From an uncultured Bryobacterales bacterium (GTDB taxonomy: Bacteria > Acidobacteriota > Terriglobia > Bryobacterales > UBA6623), in assembly GCA_946887065.1 (NCBI GenBank), contig CAMPKL010000304.1, positions 1-5,236 of the forward strand: a DNA stretch of 5,236 bases. The letters run 5' to 3'. The translations under genes and the position numbers were made by a program. The notes under the pieces are model-generated. The model made no database searches. It was not told the DNA's origin and saw only the letters and a list, made by a program, of their open reading frames with translations. Below, one piece after another: positions 1-4,923 of this stretch; position 1 is the first letter of the stretch; the number at the start of each line of letters is the position of its first letter.

Positions 1-240
1 CAGTACATGGAACTAGCCATGCAGGCGGCGGACGTCAGCAGCGCCGTGCTGGGAAATTCCGGCACGGGAGTGTTGGAAATTCTTCGCCGCCAAGACTTTA
101 TTGAGCAAGTGCTCATGCTCGACGGCGACGTGGGGCTCCATGCACGGCAAAAGGCTGAAATCGACCGGGTTTATCGCGACTACACCCATCTCTACGACGA
201 CCCCTTCGTGGATTTGCACGCGGAAGATTGGTTCGCGTAA
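1..240 (+). CDS. C-terminal end of an unrecognised protein (5' truncated)
   Basis: The reading frame is open from the first base of the window (Gln-Tyr before the first Met at 7) and ends at TAA 238-240, so this is most likely the last 79 or so residues of a longer protein that starts upstream. The visible part is acidic, with no membrane segment, signal peptide or cysteine. It reads as a predicted helical stretch (LEILRRQDFIEQVLML) followed by an acidic, aromatic tail ending in DLHAEDWFA. I do not recognise a family and give no function. An internal start at Met7 or Met19 cannot be excluded, but neither has a convincing ribosome-binding site within the visible sequence. A pilin gene follows 61 bases downstream on the same strand, so the two could be co-transcribed, although the pilin has its own ribosome-binding site. 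The reading frame is well supported; identity is unknown. Confidence 0.6.
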   Translation, partial: QYMELAMQAADVSSAVLGNSGTGVLEILRRQDFIEQVLMLDGDVGLHARQKAEIDRVYRDYTHLYDDPFVDLHAEDWFA

Positions 241-281
241 ACTTGCCTGCACTTCTAGCGGGACTCGTTCGTCAGTACTCT

Positions 282-291
282 AGAGAGAAGG
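282..291 (+). promoter_or_regulatory. Ribosome-binding site of the pilin gene
   Basis: The purine run AGAGAGAAGG lies 10 bases before GTG 302. It decides the choice of the GTG start, which also places the prepilin cleavage site at the usual distance from the N-terminus. No convincing -35/-10 pair is visible in the 61-base gap before the gene. Confidence 0.6.
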
Positions 292-301
292 CGGCACTAG
301 C

Positions 302-766
302 GTGATTCGAAACCGAGACAAGAAAAGGGGCTTCTCACTGATTGAGTTGCTCATCGTGATTGCGATCATTCTGATCATCGCGGCGATCGCGATCCCCAAA
401 TTGACGCAGGCGCGCAAAGCGGCCTATGAGATGGCGGCGATTCGCAGTCTGCATACGATCAATACGACGCAGATTCAGTATTTTTCGACGTACGGGCGTT
501 ACGCGCAGTCGTTGAATGAACTGGGGCCGCCTCCGGGCAGCGGCGCGGCGTCTCCGGCCGCGGCGGATTTGATCCCTGAAGGCCTAGCGGTCGGGTTGCA
601 GTCCGGTTACGTATTCACGATGGTCGGCACTCCCTCCGGCTACACCGTCAATGCCGACCCGCAGGCGGAGTCTACCGGTACGCGGCATTTCTATACGGAC
701 CACTCCAACGTCATTCGCCAAAACTTCGGCCAGCCGGCCAGCGAGTCGGACCCGGCCATACAGTAG
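302..766 (+). CDS. Type IV pilin-like prepilin (prepilin-type N-terminal cleavage/methylation domain)
   Basis: This 154-residue protein has a textbook class III signal. A short basic leader (MIRNRDKKRG, residues 1-10) ends in Gly10, and the mature protein begins FSLIE. Glu15 is the +5 glutamate needed for assembly, and Pro32 sits at the +22 position typical of type IV pilins. Residues 13-31 form the hydrophobic half of the N-terminal helix that anchors the subunit in the inner membrane and packs the fibre core; residues 32-60 continue as an amphipathic helix. A Gly/Pro/Ala-rich linker (about 75-93) precedes a small C-terminal region with GYVFTMVGTPSGYTVNADP and GTRHFYTD, a layout common in acidobacterial pilin-like proteins. 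There are no cysteines, hence no disulfide-bounded D-region. Processing by a PilD-type prepilin peptidase is expected. No assembly ATPase, platform protein or peptidase gene is adjacent, so whether it is a major pilin, minor pilin or type II secretion pseudopilin cannot be told. Family call is firm; role is open. Confidence 0.93.
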   Translation: MIRNRDKKRGFSLIELLIVIAIILIIAAIAIPKLTQARKAAYEMAAIRSLHTINTTQIQYFSTYGRYAQSLNELGPPPGSGAASPAAADLIPEGLAVGLQSGYVFTMVGTPSGYTVNADPQAESTGTRHFYTDHSNVIRQNFGQPASESDPAIQ

Positions 767-783
767 TCCTCGCCGCAACCGCG

Positions 784-789
784 TATACT
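784..789 (+). promoter_or_regulatory. Candidate -10 box (TATACT) for the transporter gene
   Basis: TATACT matches the sigma-70 -10 consensus at 5 of 6 bases and ends 8 bases before ATG 798, so transcription would begin at or within a base or two of the start codon. No Shine-Dalgarno sequence lies between it and the ATG. No recognisable -35 element is found 16-18 bases upstream, where the sequence is the end of the pilin gene (around CAGTAG). The call therefore rests on the hexamer, its position and the absent ribosome-binding site. Confidence 0.35.
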
Positions 790-797
790 GGCGCTCT

Positions 798-2135
798 ATG
801 AGTCCTGTGGCCTTGCGCCTTGCGGTCATGATGTTTCTCGAGTTCTTCATCTGGGGAGCTTGGTACGTCTCCGCTCCGCTTTACCTTGGCAACATCGGTT
901 TCGATGGCGCCGATATTGGCTGGACGTACTCGGTTGGGCCGATTGCGGCCATGGTTTCCCCGCTATTTGTGGGCATGATCGCCGATCGGTTTTTCCCAAG
1001 CGAAAAGGTGCTCGGTGTGCTGCATATCCTGGGCGGCCTGTTCATGGCGGGATCGACCCTACTCATGAATCCGGAGTCGCCGGCAAGTCCCGACATCATC
1101 AATTTAGTTTTTCTGGCGCACACGCTTTGCTACTTCCCTACCCTGGCGCTGACGAATTCGCTGGCCATGCATCACATCGTCGACTCGAAGAAGGAGTTCC
1201 CGATCATACGCGTCTTCGGCACGTTGGGTTGGATCTTCGTGGGTTTTCTATTGGGGTGGATCGGCTGGCAGGACCGCGTGGAAATGTTCTGGCTTAGCGG
1301 CGGCGCCGCCATCGTGCTGGGGTTGTATTCGTTTACCTTGCCTCACACGCCGCCTCCGGCGCGCGGTCGAAAGGTGTCCGCGGCTCAGCTATTGGGCGCT
1401 GACGCGTTGCAGTTGCTGAAGAATCGGTCGTTCACCATCTTCCTGATTAGCTCGTTCCTGTTGTGCATCCCGCTGGCGTTCTACTACCAATTGGCCGCCC
1501 GGTCGGTGCAGCAAGCAGGCATCGAAAACGTTACGGGCACCATGATTTGGGGACAGGTCTCGGAGGTCGGCTTTATGCTGCTGATGCCGCTCTTTTTCGC
1601 GCGTCTCGGCGTGAAGAAGATGCTGGCTGTGGGCATGGTCGCCTGGATCGCGCGCTATGCTCTGTTCGCCGTGGGAGCGCCGGCGGCGATTGCCTGGATG
1701 ATGATCGGCGGCATTGTGTTGCATGGGATCTGCTACGACTTCTTCTTCGTCACCGGCCAGATCTATACGGATCACGTGGCGCCGAAGGAAATACGCTCGC
1801 AGGCGCAGGGATTGCTGGCCATGCTGACGCTCGGCTTGGGCATGTTCATTGGGGCCCAAGTGGGGGGCCGAATCGAGGTCAAGTACACTCCCGCCGCGTC
1901 GATCGCGGCCAGCGCTGAAGCGCAGGACCTGGCCGCACAAATTTCCCAGTTGCCGGCGGGAGACCCTGGGGTCGAGCCGCTTCAGCAGCTACGGACAGCG
2001 AAAACGCTGGAAGCCCTGCGCTTGGTCGACTGGCGTTCCATTTGGCTGATTCCGGCAGGGATCGCCGCGTTAGTCTTGGCGTTTTTCCTTGTCTTTTTCA
2101 GAGAAGAACCTGCCGCCGGCCAGCGCAGGGGTTAA
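798..2135 (+). CDS. Nucleoside:H+ symporter family MFS transporter (NupG/XapB-like)
   Basis: This 445-residue, 12-helix inner-membrane protein belongs to the nucleoside:H+ symporter branch of the major facilitator superfamily, which imports nucleosides with protons. Family-typical stretches recalled from E. coli NupG line up along the whole length: FLEFFIWGAWYVSAPLYLG in helix 1 (13-31), FDGADIGWTYSV (35-46), GMIADRFF (59-66), CYFPTLALTNSL (111-122), FPIIRVFGTLGWI (134-146), LPHTPPPA (181-188) before the central loop, SEVGFMLLMPLFFARLGVKK (255-274), YDFFFVTGQIYTD (313-325) and IRSQAQGLLAMLTLGLGMF (332-350). Start: the frame is open further upstream to 651, but that stretch overlaps the pilin gene and is Arg/Ser/Pro-rich. 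ATG 798 puts helix 1 at the normal distance from the N-terminus. An unusual feature is a hydrophilic Ala/Gln-rich insert (about 361-410) between helices 11 and 12. The gene begins 31 bases after the pilin stop. The exact substrate is not established; related carriers may move other small solutes. Confidence 0.88.
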   Translation: MSPVALRLAVMMFLEFFIWGAWYVSAPLYLGNIGFDGADIGWTYSVGPIAAMVSPLFVGMIADRFFPSEKVLGVLHILGGLFMAGSTLLMNPESPASPDIINLVFLAHTLCYFPTLALTNSLAMHHIVDSKKEFPIIRVFGTLGWIFVGFLLGWIGWQDRVEMFWLSGGAAIVLGLYSFTLPHTPPPARGRKVSAAQLLGADALQLLKNRSFTIFLISSFLLCIPLAFYYQLAARSVQQAGIENVTGTMIWGQVSEVGFMLLMPLFFARLGVKKMLAVGMVAWIARYALFAVGAPAAIAWMMIGGIVLHGICYDFFFVTGQIYTDHVAPKEIRSQAQGLLAMLTLGLGMFIGAQVGGRIEVKYTPAASIAASAEAQDLAAQISQLPAGDPGVEPLQQLRTAKTLEALRLVDWRSIWLIPAGIAALVLAFFLVFFREEPAAGQRRG

Positions 2136-2233
2136 CCTATATTTAACTCCCGGCGCCGCAACGGCTTGAAACTTCTGGGGCTGGCGTGCGTCGAATGAGT
2201 AGTTCCGGGTCTGCTCTGGGCGCTGCTTGAGCT
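2136..2233. other. 98-base gap between transporter and protease genes
   Basis: The gap holds no gene. A GC-rich palindrome CGGCGCCG (2151-2158) lies just after the transporter stop but has no T-run and is not a convincing terminator. TTGAAA at 2166-2171 could be a -35, but no good -10 follows at 16-18 bases. Read-through from the transporter gene into the protease gene is therefore possible. Confidence 0.4.
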
Positions 2234-3298
2234 ATGAAACGCCTCATTACACTCCTGATCCTCTGCACTCCGCTGTTGTCGGCTCAATCCGATGAAACGG
2301 CGAAGGCCGAACCTTCTTCAGGGCCTGCGCCCGTCGTCGAACAGACCCGCGATCCCAAAAGCGACAAAGAGGATGTCGACAAAATCGGCGACCGCGACGT
2401 CGATGGCGGCGTCAATTTCTATTCGATTGAGAAAGAAATCCGGCTCGGCCGGGAGCTAGCGGCGGAAATCGAGCGCAACGCAAAGATCATCGACGATCCC
2501 GTGATTTCCGAGTATGTGAATCGCGTCGGACAGAACATCGTTCGCAATTCCGACGCGCAAGTGCCGTTCACCATCAAAGTCGTGGATGACGATGAAGTCA
2601 ATGCATTCGCGCTTCCGGGCGGATTCTTCTTCGTTAACTCCGGTCTGATTAAGCTGGCGGAGACCGAGTCGGAGTTGGCCGGCGTGATGGCCCACGAAAT
2701 CGCCCACGTCACCGCCCGTCATGGCACGCGCCAGGCGACCAAAGGCCAGATTGCGAACTATGCCAGCATCCCGTTGGCGATTTTCCTTCCCGGCGGATGG
2801 CTCGGCTACGGCATCTATCAAGGCGTGCAGTTGGCGGTGCCGCTGACCTTCTTGAAGTTTTCAAGAGGCTACGAAAAAGAGGCGGATTTCCTCGGGTTGC
2901 AATACCTTTACAAATCCGGCTACGACCCGACTTCGATGATTACCTTCTTCGAAAGAATCCAAGCGCAGCAAAAGCGCAAGAAGAGCGCCGCTGTGAAGGC
3001 CTTTAGTTCGCACCCGCCGACCGGCAAGCGTATTGAGTTGATTCAGGATTCGATGGGAGAGATTTTGCCGGCGCGACCGCAGTACACCGTCAACACCAGC
3101 GAGTTCCAGAATGTGCGCGAACGGCTCAACAAACTGACCCGGCGCATGAGGAACGCTGAGGAAGACCCAGACAAGCCGACGCTGCGCCGGTCTCCGGGCG
3201 AGGGTACGATCGACATGCCCGAGGACGACGACGAGGAACAGGCCGATCCCGAAAGCGACCGCCCGACGTTGAAGCGGGACATCACCTCAGACGAATAG
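2234..3298 (+). CDS. Exported M48-family zinc metalloprotease (BepA/LoiP-like)
   Basis: This 354-residue protein starts with a Sec signal peptide (MKRLITLLILCTPLLSAQS, cleavage likely after Ala17 or near it), so it should act in the periplasm. It lacks a clear lipobox. After a charged linker (20-55) comes the M48 domain, roughly 62-275. It includes the family-typical NAFALPGGFFFVNSGLI (123-139), the catalytic HEIAH (154-158; His154 and His158 bind zinc, Glu155 is the base) and the EKEAD motif (214-218) whose Glu214 should be the third zinc ligand. His260 in SSHPPTGKRI matches the conserved histidine of the BepA-type 'HPP' motif that can plug the active site. Known relatives degrade misfolded or stalled outer-membrane proteins; that role here is inference. 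The C-terminal TPR domain of BepA is absent. Instead there is a basic helix (about 290-308) and an acidic tail carrying a repeated D-(K/R)-PTL-(R/K)-R motif at 313-319 and 342-348. Start: an in-frame TGA at 2228-2230 leaves ATG 2234 as the first possible start; no strong ribosome-binding site is visible. Confidence 0.93.
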   Translation: MKRLITLLILCTPLLSAQSDETAKAEPSSGPAPVVEQTRDPKSDKEDVDKIGDRDVDGGVNFYSIEKEIRLGRELAAEIERNAKIIDDPVISEYVNRVGQNIVRNSDAQVPFTIKVVDDDEVNAFALPGGFFFVNSGLIKLAETESELAGVMAHEIAHVTARHGTRQATKGQIANYASIPLAIFLPGGWLGYGIYQGVQLAVPLTFLKFSRGYEKEADFLGLQYLYKSGYDPTSMITFFERIQAQQKRKKSAAVKAFSSHPPTGKRIELIQDSMGEILPARPQYTVNTSEFQNVRERLNKLTRRMRNAEEDPDKPTLRRSPGEGTIDMPEDDDEEQADPESDRPTLKRDITSDE

Positions 3299-3300
3299 AC

Positions 3301-3326
3301 AAGAGCCCCGCATGACCGGAGCTCTT
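3301..3326 (+). terminator. Hairpin just after the protease gene, probable terminator
   Basis: AAGAGC pairs with GCTCTT (6 bp), then one C/A mismatch and CCG with CGG (3 bp) around a 6-base loop, starting 2 bases after the protease stop codon. The trailing sequence is CAATAATCC, without a real T-run, so termination may be weak or Rho-assisted. The stem could act on both strands between these convergent genes. Confidence 0.5.
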
Positions 3327-3360
3327 CAATAATCCAACTGTGAAGTCGAACTAGCCTTAG

Positions 3361-3382
3361 CCGCCTTTCGTGGGAAAGGCGG
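3361..3382 (-). terminator. Perfect 9-bp hairpin downstream of the RRM gene
   Basis: CCGCCTTTC and GAAAGGCGG form a perfect 9-bp stem with a 4-base loop, 32 bases after the RRM gene stop codon (minus strand). No T-run follows on either strand: CTAAGGCTAG on the minus side, TGGGCGTGG on the plus side. It is either a non-canonical terminator or a 3'-end stabilising stem-loop for one or both convergent transcripts. Confidence 0.5.
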
Positions 3383-3414
3383 TGGGCGTGGAATCAAAAC
3401 TCAGGAGCGGGGGA

Positions 3415-3762
3415 CTACCAACGCGGCTCGCGCCGTCCGCCAAAGCCGCCGCCGCCGCCATCGCCGCCTCGGTCACGGCCGCGTCCGCCGCCGCCGCCTC
3501 CTCCGCCGCCGCCGGTAGCGCGTGGGCGCGCTTCATTGATATTCAATGCGCGTCCGCTCAGCGTCACTCCATTTAATTGCTCGATCGCGGCATCGCCTTC
3601 TTCATCGTTCGGCATTTCGCAAAAGCCGAATCCGCGGGGGCGGCCAGTTTCACGATCCGTGATCAGGCTAACCCGGTCCACGGTGCCAAACTGTTCAAAT
3701 AGCTGACGGACTTCCTCTTCCGTAGCTTCGTAGCTTAGGTTTCCAACAAAGATGTTCTTCAC
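3415..3762 (-). CDS. Small RRM-domain RNA-binding protein with Gly-rich tail
   Basis: This 115-residue protein is one RNA-recognition motif (residues 2-79) plus a glycine/arginine-rich tail (84-115), the same build as cyanobacterial Rbp proteins and eukaryotic cold-inducible Gly-rich RNA-binding proteins. RNP2 is IFVGNL (4-9) and RNP1 is RGFGFCEM (43-50). Phe5, Phe45 and Phe47 are the aromatic residues expected to stack on RNA bases. RNP1 has Cys48 where Val or Ile is usual. Helix 1 is EEEVRQLFEQFG (15-26) and the fourth strand region is GRALNINEARPR (70-81). The protein should bind single-stranded RNA in the cytoplasm; a role in cold response or RNA stability is plausible from relatives but not shown. 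Start: GTG 3762 gives the family-typical MKNIFVGNLS and has GGAG 10 bases upstream. The frame extends to another GTG at 3849, but that extra 29 residues is not RRM-like. The gene is monocistronic, divergent from xdhC and convergent with the protease gene. Confidence 0.93.
   Translation of the reverse strand: MKNIFVGNLSYEATEEEVRQLFEQFGTVDRVSLITDRETGRPRGFGFCEMPNDEEGDAAIEQLNGVTLSGRALNINEARPRATGGGGGGGGGGRGRDRGGDGGGGGFGGRREPRW
3445..3514. repeat. GGC/GCC trinucleotide-rich tract encoding the Gly-rich tail
   Basis: On the minus strand this tract is a near-run of GGC/GGA glycine codons: ten Gly codons (residues 84-93), then Arg/Asp-interrupted Gly runs including five consecutive GGC codons (102-106). 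Most units are identical GGC, so strand slippage could change tail length in steps of one Gly without a frameshift. It is a coding low-complexity repeat, not a mobile or CRISPR repeat. Confidence 0.7.
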
Positions 3763-3897
3763 GTCCAACAAACTCCAAAATAGGCGCCTGAAGACTAGCG
3801 GTCGGGGGCAAACGGGGGGAGAAGAGCGGGATTGCCGCAGGGAACTCACACACGCGGGCCTTTGGAGGACCTCTACTTCAACGCAGACAGTAAACTC
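3763..3897 (-). promoter_or_regulatory. Long 5' leader of the RRM gene with possible SD-sequestering structure
   Basis: If transcription starts about 7 bases after the -10 box, the mRNA leader is about 135 bases, far longer than needed for initiation. In minus-strand orientation it contains GGUC-CUCCAAA-GGCC (3871-3857): a 4-bp stem, one pair of which is U-G, with a 7-base loop. The loop CUCCAAA is the exact complement of UUUGGAG at 3779-3773, which contains the gene's Shine-Dalgarno GGAG (3776-3773). A second small hairpin, GCGG-N5-CCGC (3838-3826), lies between. Loop pairing would hide the ribosome-binding site. The leader also has C-rich stretches with another CUCC, which weakens the uniqueness of the match. 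Regulation by temperature or by the RRM protein itself is inference. Confidence 0.4.
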
Positions 3898-3903
3898 TTG
3901 AGG

Positions 3904-3932
3904 ATTGTATCAGCAGCTAAAAGATTCAGCAA
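3904..3932 (-). promoter_or_regulatory. Sigma-70-type promoter of the RRM gene
   Basis: Read on the minus strand, TTGCTG (3932-3927) and TACAAT (3909-3904) are separated by exactly 17 bases. The -10 matches consensus at 5 of 6 positions and the -35 at 4 of 6, including the most important TTG. The expected start of transcription is near 3897. This is the best-formed promoter in the window. Confidence 0.65.
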
Positions 3933-3968
3933 AAGTTATTTTTTGGCCTGAGCTGTAACACTTTCCCC

Positions 3969-3999
3969 GATTCTCGCCGGGAAAACCGGTTATCGAGTC
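3969..3999. promoter_or_regulatory. Interrupted dyad upstream of xdhC, possible operator
   Basis: CTCG-CCGG (3973-3980) is mirrored by CCGG-TTAT-CGAG (3986-3997) around GAAAA, with GA/TC as weak outer arms. It lies 21-45 bases before the xdhC TATAAT box, where an activator or repressor could bind, and that promoter lacks a -35. The 4-base asymmetry (TTAT on one side only) weakens the case. Confidence 0.25.
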
Positions 4000-4017
4000 C
4001 GCACCGCGCTATATCCT

Positions 4018-4023
4018 TATAAT
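4018..4023 (+). promoter_or_regulatory. Consensus -10 box (TATAAT) for xdhC-mocA
   Basis: A perfect TATAAT ends 9 bases before ATG 4033, placing the transcription start at or within a few bases of the ATG. No Shine-Dalgarno sequence lies in the 9 bases between (GATCTGGAC). The 16-18 base -35 positions (around GAGTCC) do not resemble TTGACA, so an activator may be needed. Confidence 0.5.
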
Positions 4024-4032
4024 GATCTGGAC

Positions 4033-4923
4033 ATGTCGAGGCCGATGGATGTTTACGAAGAGTTGGCGGCAGTTCGCCGCTCAGGCCGCAAGGCTGCGCT
4101 GGCGACAATCGTAAACGTCGAAGGGTCGATCCCCAGCTTCCGCAGCGCCAAAATGCTGGTGCGCGAGGACGGATCGATCGTCGGGACCATAGGCGGCGGC
4201 TGCACCGAGGCGGAAGTCTGGCAAACGGCAAAGGACGTCATCGCCAGCGAGACGCCCCGGATGCTCGACTTCAACCTGGGTCAAGAAGCCGCGTACGACG
4301 AAGGGCTGATCTGCGGCGGCACGCTAAAGGTTTACGTGGAGCCCATTTTGCCCATGCCGCGGGCGATCATCTTCGGCGGCGGACACATCTCCAAGAGCCT
4401 CTCGAAGGTGGCCTCCCAGGCAGGCTTCCGGACCGTCGTGGTCGACAACCGTGAAGCTTACGCCAACGCCGAACGCTTTCCCGAGGCGGATGCCGCCCTG
4501 GCGGTCGAGTACGAAGAGGCCTTCGCTGAGCTAGAGGTCAACCCGGCCTGCTACTTGATCATCGTTACCAGGGGACACCGCGACGACATGCGGGTCCTGC
4601 GCTGGGCGGTCGAGCAGGACGTCCGCTACATCGGCATGATCGGCAGCAAACGCAAGACGATCGAAGTAGTGAAAAGCCTGCTTTCCGACGGCGTGCCGCT
4701 CGAATCGTTAAGCCGTATTCACGCTCCCATGGGCCTCGACATCGACGCCGACCTCCCCGAGGAAATCGCCGTGGCCGTCGTCGCGGAGATGATCCACAAG
4801 CGGCACAATCCGGCCGCCTCTTGGCATCCCTTGTCGAAGTCGATTTTCGCCTCGGGCGTGCCCAAGGTGCTGCAAGCCAAGGCTGACGAGATGAGCCTGC
4901 CGGCAGCATCCTCGGCGTCGTGA
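4033..4923 (+). CDS. xdhC: XdhC/CoxI-family molybdenum-enzyme maturation protein
   Basis: This 296-residue cytoplasmic protein has the two-domain XdhC layout. The N-terminal XdhC/CoxI domain (about 7-105) carries ATIVNVEGSIP (24-34), GTIGGGCTEAEV (51-62) and GLICGGTLKVYVEP (91-104), with Cys57 and Cys94 at the conserved cysteine positions. A Rossmann-type domain follows, opening with AIIFGGGHIS (111-120) and containing TRGHRDD (179-185), YIGMIGSKRK (199-208) and the C-terminal signature HAPMGLDIDADLPEEIAVA (230-248). Family members bind the molybdenum cofactor, support its sulfuration and insert it into xanthine dehydrogenase/CO dehydrogenase-like hydroxylases. Start: ATG 4033 fits a leaderless transcript from TATAAT 4018; ATG 4045 (MDVYEELAAV) is an alternative with GAGG only 3 bases upstream. 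The Ala/Ser-rich C-terminal tail (about 282-296) is non-conserved. The stop overlaps the GTG of the next gene by 4 bases, indicating translational coupling with a mocA-like partner, which supports the assignment. Confidence 0.92.
   Translation: MSRPMDVYEELAAVRRSGRKAALATIVNVEGSIPSFRSAKMLVREDGSIVGTIGGGCTEAEVWQTAKDVIASETPRMLDFNLGQEAAYDEGLICGGTLKVYVEPILPMPRAIIFGGGHISKSLSKVASQAGFRTVVVDNREAYANAERFPEADAALAVEYEEAFAELEVNPACYLIIVTRGHRDDMRVLRWAVEQDVRYIGMIGSKRKTIEVVKSLLSDGVPLESLSRIHAPMGLDIDADLPEEIAVAVVAEMIHKRHNPAASWHPLSKSIFASGVPKVLQAKADEMSLPAASSAS

Noticed and set aside
244..281. Possible promoter before the pilin (TTGCCT and TACTCT)
   Set aside because: The two hexamers are not spaced at 16-18 bases and both match the consensus poorly.
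651..797. 49-codon N-terminal extension of the transporter frame
   Set aside because: It lies mostly inside the pilin gene, is Arg/Ser/Pro-rich like an out-of-frame reading, and would put non-family sequence before helix 1.
1389..1940. 183-residue minus-strand open frame
   Set aside because: It is antisense to the well-supported transporter gene and is His/Arg/Gln-rich with no recognisable domain.
2131..2147. GTTAA/TTAAC inverted repeat at the transporter stop
   Set aside because: Only 5 AT-rich base pairs overlapping the stop codon, with no T-run; too weak for a terminator or operator.
3370..3576. + strand open frame of Ala/Ser-rich residues
   Set aside because: It is the complement of the glycine-rich tail of the RRM gene; GCC repeats read as Ala codons produce it.
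3804..3830. Possible G-quadruplex on the + strand (runs of 5, 6 and 3 G)
   Set aside because: Only three runs of three or more G are present, and the RRM leader RNA carries the C-rich complement.
3763..3849. N-terminal extension of the RRM protein from GTG 3849
   Set aside because: The added residues do not resemble an RRM protein, while GTG 3762 has a ribosome-binding site and gives the family-typical N-terminus.
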